In this document: one piece after another, positions 17,010-25,832 of the stretch | Numbering within the stretch: position 1 is the first letter of the stretch | How the letters are laid out: every line of letters starts with the position of its first letter | Assembly: GCF_027913035.1 (NCBI RefSeq) | Contig: NZ_CP115775.1 | Location: forward strand, 1,426,001 to 1,490,000 | Direction: 5' to 3' | Length of the DNA stretch: 64,000 nucleotides | From: Paracoccus albus | GTDB taxonomy: Bacteria; Pseudomonadota; Alphaproteobacteria; Rhodobacterales; Rhodobacteraceae | Translations under genes and position numbers: made by a program | Notes under the pieces: model-generated | The model's input: only the letters and a program-made list of their open reading frames with translations | Database searches by the model: none | What the model was told of the DNA's origin: nothing

Positions 17010-18023
17010 ATGCCTGAATGGGTAAACAGGCCCGAGGGTTCCAACTGGGGCGATTTCGGCGCGGACGACCAGTTGGGAACGCTGAATTATATCGGACAGG
17101 CAGAACGCCTTGCGGCTGCCGCCACCATACGCGAAGGGCGCGCCTTCTGCCTTTCGCTGCCGCTGGACATCCCGGGAAAGCTGCGCCTGAACCCGCGCCG
17201 CCATCCGCCCCGCCTTGCGCCGACTTTTCTGGATGATACGCCATATATCAACTATCCGCTCAGCGAACTCGACCCAATGCTGCGCGATGTCCTCAGCGAT
17301 GATCAGGTGCTTCTGTCCACGCAATATTCAACGCAGTGGGATTCACTGGCCCATGTCGGGGCGTTGTTCGATGCCGATGGCGATGGCGTCGCAGAACGCT
17401 GCTATTACAACGGCCACCGCGCGGGTGTGGATGTTCTGGGGGCCGAAGCAGAGGGAGATCACGCCTCCTTCGCGAAGAGACTCTCGGTCAGTGCGATGGC
17501 TGCCCAGCCGGTGCAGGGTCGCGCCGTGCTGGTCGATTTCACCCGGCACATCGGCACTGGTCGCACCATTGTCGGTTGCGACCTGCTGCAAGAGGTGATC
17601 GAGGCGCAGAATGTCGAGTTGCGCCAGGGCGACATTCTGATGCTGCGAACCGGCTATGCCGAGGCGCTGTTGGACATGCAGGACTATCCCGACCCCGACG
17701 GGCTGGAGCGGACAGGTGCTGTGCTGGACGGCACGGATGCGAAGCTGTGCGAATGGATCACTGACAGCCGGATCGCCGCGATTGCAGCGGACAACTATGC
17801 GGTGGAAAATCCGCACAGCGACCCCGCGACCTGTTGCCTTCGCCTGCCCCTGCACCATCACTGCCTGTTCAAGCTAGGCCTGCCTTTGGCAGAACTGTGG
17901 TACTTCAGGGAATTGGCCGCGGCATTGGAAGCCGCAGGCCGCTCTGAGATGTTCCTTACCGCACCACCGCTGTATCTGCCCGGCGCCATAGGCTCACCGG
18001 TAACACCGGTCGCCACGATCTGA
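17010..18023 (+). CDS. Cyclase-family (putative metal-dependent) hydrolase
   Basis: A 337-residue protein of the cyclase family (PF04199), which includes kynurenine formamidase and isatin hydrolase. It begins NWGDFGADDQLGTLNYI and has WDSLAHVGALFDADGDGV in the metal-binding region, then VLVDFTRHIG and GDILMLRTGYAE. The long N-terminal extension and absence of a tight HxGTHxDxPxH motif place it in the larger subgroup of unknown substrate. It is coupled to the hydroxyacyl-CoA dehydrogenase gene. A role in opening an amide or lactone in the same pathway is likely but unproved. Confidence 0.82.
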   Translation: MPEWVNRPEGSNWGDFGADDQLGTLNYIGQAERLAAAATIREGRAFCLSLPLDIPGKLRLNPRRHPPRLAPTFLDDTPYINYPLSELDPMLRDVLSDDQVLLSTQYSTQWDSLAHVGALFDADGDGVAERCYYNGHRAGVDVLGAEAEGDHASFAKRLSVSAMAAQPVQGRAVLVDFTRHIGTGRTIVGCDLLQEVIEAQNVELRQGDILMLRTGYAEALLDMQDYPDPDGLERTGAVLDGTDAKLCEWITDSRIAAIAADNYAVENPHSDPATCCLRLPLHHHCLFKLGLPLAELWYFRELAAALEAAGRSEMFLTAPPLYLPGAIGSPVTPVATI

Positions 18024-18028
18024 GGCGG

Positions 18029-18274
18029 TTGGCCTACCGTTACCAGAGGCGTGACTGCGACAAATGGCAGTTGTTCTTCGGCCAGAAGCAGATGCTTGGC
18101 GGCCCCGCCCCTGTCCGGCGCTTTTTGCCCGATCTGATGGATCGCGTGCTGGCCGGCAAGATCGAACCCGGCAAGGTTTTCGATCTGGTTCTGCCGATTG
18201 CCGAGGTGGCAGAGGGATACAAGTCCATGGACGAACGCCGCGCCATAAAGACGATGCTGCGGGTCGAGGAATAA
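18029..18274 (+). pseudogene. 3' remnant of a zinc-type alcohol dehydrogenase
   Basis: The frame GGPAPVRRFLPDLMDRVLAGK...GKVFDLVLPIAEVAEGYKSMDERRAIKTMLRVEE is the C-terminal end of MDR/zinc-dependent alcohol dehydrogenases; the Rossmann fold and zinc-binding regions are missing. It starts five bases after the cyclase stop with an apparent TTG and no ribosome site. It looks like a deletion scar where the 3' end of a dehydrogenase was joined to the cyclase gene. Confidence 0.75.
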
Positions 18275-18378
18275 TTGCGCAGCGGGGCCATTGGCTCTGG
18301 CGAACGGTGTGACATGGCCGTTAGGGTGACACGGGCGGGCCGGTTACTGGCCTGTCCGCAACCGATACGACCGCCCAT

Positions 18379-19065
18379 ATGATCGGCCCGGCCATGTTAC
18401 ACACCGCGATGGAACTGCACCACATTCGCAAAAGCTATGGTCGGGCCGATGGGCCTGTCGAGGTGCTGTCGGATGTCTCGTTTTCGCTTGCGCCGGGCGA
18501 AACCCTGGCTCTGACAGGCGAAAGCGGATCGGGCAAAAGCACGATCCTGCATCTTATCGCTGGGCTCGACCGGCCCGATGGCGGACGGATCGTCGTTGCC
18601 GGTGAGGAGATCACATCCCTGCCCGACCGCGCCCTTGCCCGGCTGCGCCGCCAGCATATTGCCCTGATCTTTCAGCAATATAACCTGATCCCCAGCCTGT
18701 CCGTCGCCGAGAACATCGCCTTTCATGCGCGCATGGCCCGGGGGCTGGACGAGGCCTGGGCCGAAGCCCTGACGGACAGGCTGGGGCTGGGCGAATTGCG
18801 CGACAGGATGCCGGATGAGGTTTCGGGCGGCCAGCGGCAGCGCGTTGCTATTGCGCGCGCGATGGCGCTGCGCCCCGCGCTGCTGCTGGCGGATGAACCA
18901 ACGGGGAACCTTGACGAGACGACCTCGGATCAGGTGATGGCGGCGCTGCATGATCTGGTGGCCGAGATCGGCTGTGCGCTGCTGCTGGTGACGCATTCAG
19001 GTAAGATCGCAGCCGGGATGGACCGGCATCTGCATCTCAGCCACGGTCGGGTTGATCAGGCATGA
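18379..19065 (+). CDS. ABC transporter ATP-binding protein, LolD/AttE-like
   Basis: A 228-residue ATPase of the MacB/LolD group. It has Walker [10 protein letters not shown] (47-55), the Q-loop [17 protein letters not shown], signature VSGGQRQR (148-155) and Walker [14 protein letters not shown]. It energises the FtsX-type permease encoded next, whose start overlaps its stop. The start is uncertain: ATGs at 18379, 18394 and 18409 are in frame and none has a strong ribosome site. With the permease and AttH-like lipocalin it forms an AttEFGH-like exporter or extractor. Confidence 0.88.
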   Translation: MIGPAMLHTAMELHHIRKSYGRADGPVEVLSDVSFSLAPGETLALTGESGSGKSTILHLIAGLDRPDGGRIVVAGEEITSLPDRALARLRRQHIALIFQQYNLIPSLSVAENIAFHARMARGLDEAWAEALTDRLGLGELRDRMPDEVSGGQRQRVAIARAMALRPALLLADEPTGNLDETTSDQVMAALHDLVAEIGCALLLVTHSGKIAAGMDRHLHLSHGRVDQA

Positions 19066-21383
19066 CCGGCGCGGTGCTGCTGGCCTTCTGGTCGCATTGG
19101 CGGCGCAACCCGCTGCAATTCGTGACCCTGATCCTTGGCATCGCCATTGCAACTGCGCTTTGGACCGGCGTGCAGGCCATCAATGCCGAGGCGCGCGCCA
19201 GTATGCAGGCTGCCACCCGCGGCGTAAGCGCTGCAAATCTGGCACGGCTTGAACGGCAGGATGGCGGCACTATACCGGTCGAGGTTTTTGTTCGCCTGCG
19301 CCGGGCCGGCGTGCTTGTCAGCCCGATTGTTCAGGGGGAATTCGAAGCCGTGCAGGAACGGTCGCTCATGCTGAGCGGTGTCGATCCGCTCACCGCGCCG
19401 GATGGGTTATGGCCCGACGGGGATTTCATGGAGGCGGCGGACAGGGCTGATACGTTATTCGTGGCGCCCAATGCCGGCATCCCGGACATGACCGAAGATG
19501 CAGCCGTGCCGGATGGTCAGGCCGTCGCCGATTTGGAAACGGCCATGCGTTTGCTTGGGCGAACGGGATATGATGCGCTGCTTGTGATTTCGCCACAGCC
19601 CCTTAACGCCCCTGATCCGCAGCAAATCGTCCCCGGTCTTTCCCTGATCCAGCCTGCGGCGGCTTCCGCACCTGCGGCGCTGACAGACAGCTTCCGACTG
19701 AACCTGACCGCGTTTGGCGCGCTTTGCTTTCTGGTCGGCCTGTTCATCGTGCGCAGCACCATTGGCCTTGCCCTTAGCCAGCGGCGGCGCGCCATTGTGG
19801 TGCTGCGGGCTTTGGGCGCACCGGCAACGACGCTCGCGCTGCTGATCCTGCTGGAAATGACCCTGATTGCCGCAGCGGCAGGGGGGGTGGGTGTTCTGCT
19901 GGGCTATCTGCTGGCCAGCGGTCTGATGCCCGGTGTGGCGGCAACGATGGACGGCATTTACGGCGCGCAGACCGGCTCTGCCGTGTCGCTGCGCCCGGTC
20001 TGGTGGCTGGGCGGGCTTGGCATGGCCGTTGCTGGCACATTGCTCAGTGCGGCGGGACCGATGCTGGCGATGGTGCGCAATCCCGTGACAACGCCCGCCG
20101 GATATAAGACGCGATGGTGGCTGCTGCCCCTTGGATGCGTCCTGATCGTCTCAGCGGCAGGCCTCGCCCGGTGGGGCGATGGGCTGCTTAGCGGCTTCGC
20201 GACCATTGCGGCCCTTCTGCTTGGCGGTGCGGCGCTGATGCCTGCGATATTGGCCGGTCTGCTGCATCTTCTGCGTCGGCGCACAAACGGGGCCATTGCA
20301 AGCTGGACAGTGGCAGAGGCGCGCAGCCAGATCCCGCAAATATCGCTTGCCATGACAGCATTGTTGATGGCCCTTGCGGCGAATATCGGGGTGTCCACGA
20401 TGGTCGGCAGCTTCCGGCAAAGCTTTACCACATTCATAGATCAGCGACTGGCGGCGGAAATCTATGTCGCGACACCCGATGGAGCGGCAGAGCTGGAGAA
20501 CCTGCTTGATCCGGATGAGCGTTTGCTTCCGCTCTGGTCCATCGACGCCTTGGTGGCAGATCAACCCTCGGAGATTTACGGCGTTGCCGACGACCCGACC
20601 TATCGCGGATGGTCGCTGCTGACCGGCGGCACAGAGGCATGGGCTGCCATTCATGAAAACGCGGCGATCATCAACGAGCAGCTTGCCTATCGTGCCGGTC
20701 TGTCTGTGGGCGATGAAATTACGCTACCCGACGGGACGAGCGAGATTGCAGGCATCATTGCCGACTACGGCAATCCGCTGGGAAAGGTATATATCTCTGA
20801 CGAAAGACTGCGTCAGATCGCCCCCGATGAGCCGATCCTGCGCCATGCCGTCCGCACAAGCGATCCAAAATCGTTACTCGACCGGCTGGAAAGCGCAGGA
20901 ATTGCGCCCGATCGCATCGGCACGCAGGACGAACTCAAGGCAGCCTCCGTCCAGATTTTCGAACGTACCTTCGCGGTCACCGCAGCACTGAATGCGTTGA
21001 CGCTCGCGGTCGCCGGCATTGCCGTTCTGACATCGCTGCTGGCAAGCGCCGATGCGCGGGTTCCGCGCCTGACGCCGCTCTGGGCGATGGGGGTCAGGCG
21101 ACGGACGTTGTCGCTGCTGGAACTGGCGCGCGTATCGCTGATTGCCGCGCTCACCTCGGTCCTTGCGCTGCCGCTGGGGATTGCGCTGTCGTGGTTGTTG
21201 CTTGCCGTGATAAATGTCGAGGCTTTCGGCTGGCGTCTTCCTTTCCGTGCTGATCCAGTCGGCTGGTCCGTGCTGATCGCATTGGGCATCTTTGCCGCTA
21301 TGCTGGCCGCGTTATGGCCGGCATGGCGGCTGGCACGCATCTCTCCACGTGCATTAAGCGAGGTCACGACATATGATGGATAG
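19062..21383 (+). CDS. FtsX-like ABC transporter permease
   Basis: A 773-residue inner-membrane protein with two FtsX repeats. There is a first helix at about 18-36 (LQFVTLILGIAIATALW), then a periplasmic domain, and a helix group at about 220-410. A second periplasmic domain spans about 430-640, and a C-terminal helix group ends in LARISPRALSE. Its size matches a fusion of the two permeases of AttEFGH-type systems into one chain. It has no ATPase motif. It overlaps the ATPase gene by four bases and the lipocalin gene by eleven. Confidence 0.88.
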   Translation: MTGAVLLAFWSHWRRNPLQFVTLILGIAIATALWTGVQAINAEARASMQAATRGVSAANLARLERQDGGTIPVEVFVRLRRAGVLVSPIVQGEFEAVQERSLMLSGVDPLTAPDGLWPDGDFMEAADRADTLFVAPNAGIPDMTEDAAVPDGQAVADLETAMRLLGRTGYDALLVISPQPLNAPDPQQIVPGLSLIQPAAASAPAALTDSFRLNLTAFGALCFLVGLFIVRSTIGLALSQRRRAIVVLRALGAPATTLALLILLEMTLIAAAAGGVGVLLGYLLASGLMPGVAATMDGIYGAQTGSAVSLRPVWWLGGLGMAVAGTLLSAAGPMLAMVRNPVTTPAGYKTRWWLLPLGCVLIVSAAGLARWGDGLLSGFATIAALLLGGAALMPAILAGLLHLLRRRTNGAIASWTVAEARSQIPQISLAMTALLMALAANIGVSTMVGSFRQSFTTFIDQRLAAEIYVATPDGAAELENLLDPDERLLPLWSIDALVADQPSEIYGVADDPTYRGWSLLTGGTEAWAAIHENAAIINEQLAYRAGLSVGDEITLPDGTSEIAGIIADYGNPLGKVYISDERLRQIAPDEPILRHAVRTSDPKSLLDRLESAGIAPDRIGTQDELKAASVQIFERTFAVTAALNALTLAVAGIAVLTSLLASADARVPRLTPLWAMGVRRRTLSLLELARVSLIAALTSVLALPLGIALSWLLLAVINVEAFGWRLPFRADPVGWSVLIALGIFAAMLAALWPAWRLARISPRALSEVTTYDG

Positions 21384-22410
21384 GCGCGGCTTCATTCTGG
21401 CCCTTTTGTCCAGCGGTCCCGCCTATGCGCAGGGCTTTGCCGGGCTAGGGGCGGATGCGAACGGTTTTGCCCTGCCCGATGCGCAGCAACCGATTAGCTT
21501 CCCGCGCGACCACGGACCTCACCCGGATTACCGCATAGAGTGGTGGTATCTGACCGCCCCCCTGCAATTCACCGATGGAACGCCGCTTGGCATTCAGTGG
21601 ACCCTGTTCCGCATCTCTCTGGAACCGCCGTCCAAGGGCGGCCGACAGGTGCCGCAGGTCTGGATGGGACATGCCGCGCTCACCACACGCGACCGGCACC
21701 TGTTCGCGGAACGCTTCGCCCGTGGCGGGACGGGACAGGCGGGCGCGACCGGAAAATCCTTCGAGGCATGGATAGATGAATGGCAGATGGCAGGCGAGAC
21801 CCCGGACAGGTTAAGCCTGACCGCAGGCGGCACCGATTTCAGCTATGATCTGGAACTGATCGCAGAAGGCCCGCTGATCCGGCACGGCGCAGAGGGCTAT
21901 TCCCGCAAGTCGGCATCGGGGCAGGCAAGCTATTATTACTCGCAACCCTTCTACCGTGTGCGGGGAAAGATTGACCTCGGGCAAGGGGCACGAGACGTCT
22001 CCGGACAGGGCTGGCTGGACCGGGAATGGTCCAGTCAGCCTCTGTCAGCGGATCAGGCAGGATGGGATTGGTTTTCGCTTTTCCTTGCGGACGGGCGCAA
22101 GCTGATGCTGTTCCGCCTGCGCGGGTCCAGCGAGTACCGATCCGGCACGCTGATCGCGGCTGATGGCACGACGACCAGCCTTGGCACTGACCAGATCAAG
22201 CTGACCGCCGGCGATAAGGTCAAGGGTATCCCCACGGCTTGGCGCGTAGAGGTCCCGCATCAAGGCATTGATCTGCAGGTCGAGGCGCTGAACCCCGGCG
22301 CCTGGATGGGCACACGGATTTCCTATTGGGAGGGTCCGGTGAATGTGAATGGCAGCGCCACCGGTCGCGGCTATCTGGAGATGACCGGTTACGAATGGGG
22401 CGGCAACTGA
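21373..22410 (+). CDS. AttH/CrtC-like lipocalin-fold exported protein
   Basis: A 345-residue protein with an N-terminal export signal (MMDRRGFILALLSSGPAYAQG) and the two-barrel lipocalin-like fold shared by AttH and carotenoid 1,2-hydratase (CrtC). The conserved RIEWWYLTAPL (about 54-64) and SGQGWLDREWSSQPL motifs are present. Automated pipelines often name this family carotenoid hydratase, but the FtsX permease and ATPase partners and lack of carotenoid genes argue for the AttH role: a periplasmic protein that handles a lipid or hydrophobic ligand for the ABC complex. The ligand is unknown. Confidence 0.85.
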   Translation: MMDRRGFILALLSSGPAYAQGFAGLGADANGFALPDAQQPISFPRDHGPHPDYRIEWWYLTAPLQFTDGTPLGIQWTLFRISLEPPSKGGRQVPQVWMGHAALTTRDRHLFAERFARGGTGQAGATGKSFEAWIDEWQMAGETPDRLSLTAGGTDFSYDLELIAEGPLIRHGAEGYSRKSASGQASYYYSQPFYRVRGKIDLGQGARDVSGQGWLDREWSSQPLSADQAGWDWFSLFLADGRKLMLFRLRGSSEYRSGTLIAADGTTTSLGTDQIKLTAGDKVKGIPTAWRVEVPHQGIDLQVEALNPGAWMGTRISYWEGPVNVNGSATGRGYLEMTGYEWGGN

Positions 22411-22431
22411 CACCCGCGTCACATCAGCCCA

Positions 22432-23121
22432 TCATACACCCAGATATTGATCGGTCACTTCAGGGCTGAGTGCGCCGATATCACCCTGCCAGACTGTTTG
22501 CCCGCGTTCCAGTATGACCGCCCTGTCAGCGACAGAGGATATCTCCTTCAGCGACTTGTCCACCAGCAGGATCGACAGCCCCTGTGTCTTCAGCTCGTTC
22601 ACGCCAGCCCATATTTCCTGACGAACGACCGGGGCCAGCCCCTCTGTCGCCTCGTCCAGAACCAGCAGGCGCGGATTGGTCATCAGCGCCCGCCCGATCG
22701 CCAGCATCTGCTGTTCACCACCCGACAGGCTGGCCGCAATCTGGCCCATGCGTTCTTCCAGCCGCGGAAACAAGCGGCAGACACGCTCCATATTCCACGG
22801 GCCGGGACGCGCGGCGACGGTCAGGTTTTCCTGCACCGTCAGCGGGCCGAAGCAGCGCCGCCCCTCTGGCACAAGCCCGACACCAAGGCGGGCGACGACC
22901 GGCGCCGTCAGCTTTTCCAGCCCCCGACCGGCAAAGCGGATGGTCCCGCCGCTATGGTGCAGCAACCGGCTGATGCAGCGGATCGTGGTGGTCTTGCCCA
23001 TGCCATTTCGGCCCATCAGGGCAACCACGCTGCCCTCGTCCAGCGTCAGGTTAACGCCAAACAGCGCCTGCACCGGACCATAGCCCGCGGTGACTTCGTT
23101 CAGTTCCAGCAGCGCGCTCAT
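22432..23121 (-). CDS. livF: Branched-chain-amino-acid-type ABC transporter ATP-binding protein LivF
   Basis: A 229-residue ATPase with Walker A GRNGMGKTT (37-45), signature SLSGGEQQM (131-139) and the LivF-typical VPEGRRCFGPLTVQENL. It is the last gene of the ligase, binding protein, LivH, LivM, LivG, LivF operon, overlapping LivG by four bases. It powers import through LivHM. The operon context suggests an aromatic substrate such as tryptophan, kynurenine or anthranilate instead of Leu/Ile/Val. Confidence 0.9.
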   Translation of the reverse strand: MSALLELNEVTAGYGPVQALFGVNLTLDEGSVVALMGRNGMGKTTTIRCISRLLHHSGGTIRFAGRGLEKLTAPVVARLGVGLVPEGRRCFGPLTVQENLTVAARPGPWNMERVCRLFPRLEERMGQIAASLSGGEQQMLAIGRALMTNPRLLVLDEATEGLAPVVRQEIWAGVNELKTQGLSILLVDKSLKEISSVADRAVILERGQTVWQGDIGALSPEVTDQYLGV

Positions 23122-23870
23122 GCCTCTTCCCCAAGGTAAGAGCGGCGCACTTCCGGATTGGCGCGGATTTCCGCCACAGAACCCGAGGCGATGATGCGTC
23201 CATAGACCAGAACCGAAATACGGTCAGCAAGGGCAAACACGGCATCCATATCGTGTTCGACCAGCAGGATTGGCGCATCGGCTTTCAGTTCCGACAGAAT
23301 GCCGGTCAACTGCCGCCCGCCCTCTGCCCCCATGCCTGCCATCGGCTCATCCAGCAGAAAGGCGCGCGGACGCAACGCAAGCGCCATCGCGATTTCCAGC
23401 TTGCGGCGTTCGCCATGCGACAATTCGGCTGCAGCCAGATTGGCACGCTCGGCCAACCCGGCCTGTGCGATATAGTCGCGTGCGGGGCCGGTCATGCTGT
23501 CATCCATCAGCGCCGGGCGCAGGAAGCGATAGACGCTGCCTTCGCTACCGGCCACGGCGAGCATGACATTCTGTAATACGGTGAAGTCCGGAATGATCGA
23601 AGAGACCTGAAAGCTGCGGGCCAGTCCCAGCCGCGCCCGTGCCGGGGCCGTCAATTCGTTTATCGGCTGACCCAGAAAGCTGATCGCGCCACAATCGGGC
23701 CGGATCTCTCCGGTGATCTGCTTGATGAGGGTCGATTTGCCCGCACCGTTCGGTCCGATCAGCGCATGGATCTCTCCCGGACGCAGGGTCAGGCTGACAT
23801 CATCCGTCGCCTTCAGCGCACCGAAGCTTTTTGACAGGCCGTTGATTTCCAGAACCGCGGCGTCAGGCAT
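23118..23870 (-). CDS. livG: Branched-chain-amino-acid-type ABC transporter ATP-binding protein LivG
   Basis: A 250-residue ATPase with Walker A GPNGAGKST (39-47), a LivG-type RSFQVSSIIPDFTVLQNV Q-loop region, LSHGERRKLEIAMAL in place of the LSGGQ signature, and the VEHDMDAVFALADRI H-loop. It pairs with LivF. It overlaps the LivM stop by eight bases and LivF by four. Confidence 0.9.
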   Translation of the reverse strand: MPDAAVLEINGLSKSFGALKATDDVSLTLRPGEIHALIGPNGAGKSTLIKQITGEIRPDCGAISFLGQPINELTAPARARLGLARSFQVSSIIPDFTVLQNVMLAVAGSEGSVYRFLRPALMDDSMTGPARDYIAQAGLAERANLAAAELSHGERRKLEIAMALALRPRAFLLDEPMAGMGAEGGRQLTGILSELKADAPILLVEHDMDAVFALADRISVLVYGRIIASGSVAEIRANPEVRRSYLGEEA

Positions 23871-24846
23871 GGCGCTTCCTTCCGCTCAGCAGTCCGATCA
23901 GCCCGCCCGGCGCGAACAGCACGATCACCAGCAGCATCAGGCCCAGCAAAGCCTGCCAGTATTCACTGACACCACCCAGGACATGTTCCAGCAGGATATA
24001 GATTCCCGCGCCCGCGACCGGCCCGCACAACCGCCCGACCCCGCCGAGGATGACAAAGACCATAATCTCACCCGACATGTGCCATGACAGCATCGTCGGG
24101 CTGACAAAACGGTTCAGATCGGCGTAAAGCGCCCCCGCCAGCCCGGTTATCATGCCAGACAGCACAAACGCCGTCAGCAGCACGGCGTAGGGACGAATAC
24201 CCACGGCCTTGCTGCGCTGACTGTTCTGACGCACGGCCTGCAATGCGAGGCCATAGCGCGATTGAGTGATGACCGCCGTGGCGATCAGTGCCAAGGCCAG
24301 CAGCGTGGCGCATATGGCGAAATACTGGATCGGGGCGAATGTGTTCATGACGGGGAAATTGTTGCGGACATAGAAGCTCAGCCCGTCTTCGCCGCCATAG
24401 CGCGGCCAGCTGATCGCAAAGTAAAAGATCATCTGGGCGAAGGCGAGCGTCACCATGATGAAATAGACACCGCTCGTGCGCTGCGACAGCGCCCCGATAA
24501 CAAGTGCCGCCAGGCCCGATGCGATCATCGCAATTGGCCAGATCACCAGCATGTTGTTGCTGCCCGCCAGAAAGGCAAAGATCGGCGTTCCATTCGCCGC
24601 ATGGCTGGCAAGGATACCGCAGGCATAGCCGCCGATCCCGAAGAACGCCGCATGTCCGAATGAAATCATCCCGCCGTAACCAAGCGCGAGGTTCAGCCCG
24701 ACCCCCGCCAATGCGAAAATCGCGGCCTTCGTCGCCAGCGTCACGGTGAAGCCCTGCCCCGACAGATGCGCAAAGACGGCCACCGCTACCAGAACCGTGA
24801 AGATCAGCAGGTTGATCCATGTTTCGCGTGTGAATGCCTGCCCCAT
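23863..24846 (-). CDS. livM: Branched-chain-amino-acid-type ABC transporter permease LivM
   Basis: A 327-residue inner-membrane permease starting MGQAFTRETWINLLIF, with about nine to ten helices. LNLALGYGGMISFGHAAFFGIGGYA is the signature LivM block, and AVRQNSQRSKAVGIRPYAVLLTAFVLSG is the cytoplasmic coupling loop. The start at 24846 is chosen because GAGGGTCTGAG precedes it; it begins one base after the LivH stop. It forms the channel with LivH. Confidence 0.9.
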   Translation of the reverse strand: MGQAFTRETWINLLIFTVLVAVAVFAHLSGQGFTVTLATKAAIFALAGVGLNLALGYGGMISFGHAAFFGIGGYACGILASHAANGTPIFAFLAGSNNMLVIWPIAMIASGLAALVIGALSQRTSGVYFIMVTLAFAQMIFYFAISWPRYGGEDGLSFYVRNNFPVMNTFAPIQYFAICATLLALALIATAVITQSRYGLALQAVRQNSQRSKAVGIRPYAVLLTAFVLSGMITGLAGALYADLNRFVSPTMLSWHMSGEIMVFVILGGVGRLCGPVAGAGIYILLEHVLGGVSEYWQALLGLMLLVIVLFAPGGLIGLLSGRKRHA

Positions 24847-24847
24847 C

Positions 24848-25768
24848 TCAGACCCTCGCCCCGAAAAGGCCCTGCGGCCGCACAATCAGAACCACGGCCA
24901 TCAGGATGTAGATGAGCATCGAGGCCAGCGAGGCGCCGATGGTGTTCGCGCTCGACACATCCATGAATTGCGCGAAGAAACCCGGCAGCAGCGCCTTGCC
25001 GAGCGTATCGGTCATCCCGACCAGCATTGCGCCGATAAGCGCCCCCTTGATAGAGCCGATCCCGCCAATCACGACGACAACGAAGGCAAGGATCAGCACG
25101 GGTTCACCCATCCCGACCTGCACCGACTGGATTGACCCGACAAGCGCGCCCGCCAAACCTGCTAGTGCAGCGCCAAGCGCAAAGACGACCGTGTAAAGCC
25201 GCGCAATGTCGATACCGAGCGCGGCGATCATTTCGCGGTCCGCCTCTCCTGCACGAATGCGGATTCCAAGGCGGGTGCGGGAAATCAGCAGCCACAGCCC
25301 CACCGCAACTGCAGCACCGACCGCGATGATGACCAGCCGGAACAGCGGGTATTGCAGCCCACCGGGCAGCGTCACCGCGCCGGACAATGCGGGCGGCAGA
25401 TTAAGGTAAAGCGGAAAGGAGCCGAAAACCCATCGCGTGCCCTCAGAGAACACAAGGATCAGCGCGAATGTGGCCAGCACCTGATCCAGATGGTCACGCG
25501 CGTACAGCCTGCGGATCACCAATACCTCGATAATCGCGCCCGCCGCAGCCGCAGCCGCAAGGCTCGCCAGCAGCCCCAGCCAGAACCATCCGGTCGAGGC
25601 CGCGACGGTCGCACAGGCAAAAGCCCCCACCATATACAACGAACCATGCGCCAGATTGATCAGCCCCATGACGCCGAAAACCAGCGTCAGCCCGGCCGCC
25701 ATCAGAAACAGCATCATTCCGTATTGCAGGCCGTTCAACGCCTGCTCGGCCACCAGAAGCACCGGCAT
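24848..25768 (-). CDS. livH: Branched-chain-amino-acid-type ABC transporter permease LivH
   Basis: A 306-residue permease with about eight helices. It opens with ALNGLQYGMMLFLMAAGLTLVFG followed by GLINLAHGSLYMVGAF, the LivH signature. The EADREMIAALGIDIARLY loop docks to the ATPase. GGAAGGA lies just upstream of the ATG. It follows the binding-protein gene after a 64-base gap that contains a GC hairpin. Confidence 0.9.
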   Translation of the reverse strand: MPVLLVAEQALNGLQYGMMLFLMAAGLTLVFGVMGLINLAHGSLYMVGAFACATVAASTGWFWLGLLASLAAAAAAGAIIEVLVIRRLYARDHLDQVLATFALILVFSEGTRWVFGSFPLYLNLPPALSGAVTLPGGLQYPLFRLVIIAVGAAVAVGLWLLISRTRLGIRIRAGEADREMIAALGIDIARLYTVVFALGAALAGLAGALVGSIQSVQVGMGEPVLILAFVVVVIGGIGSIKGALIGAMLVGMTDTLGKALLPGFFAQFMDVSSANTIGASLASMLIYILMAVVLIVRPQGLFGARV

Positions 25769-25799
25769 TCCTTCCGCGTCAATTTCAATCAGGCAATGC

Positions 25800-25821
25800 G
25801 GGCCAGCGTGCCGGCCGGCCC
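25800..25821 (-). terminator. Intercistronic hairpin after the Liv-type binding-protein gene
   Basis: Arms GGGCCAGC and GCCGGCCC (one G-U pair in the transcript) enclose a six-base loop between the binding-protein stop and LivH. There is no T-tract. Such hairpins commonly protect the upstream mRNA so that binding protein is made in excess. Confidence 0.4.
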
Positions 25822-25832
25822 GAAATGCTCAA

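Noticed and set aside
21373..22410. Carotenoid 1,2-hydratase identity
   Set aside because: The fold matches, but the ABC ATPase and FtsX permease partners and the absence of other carotenoid genes make the AttH role more likely.
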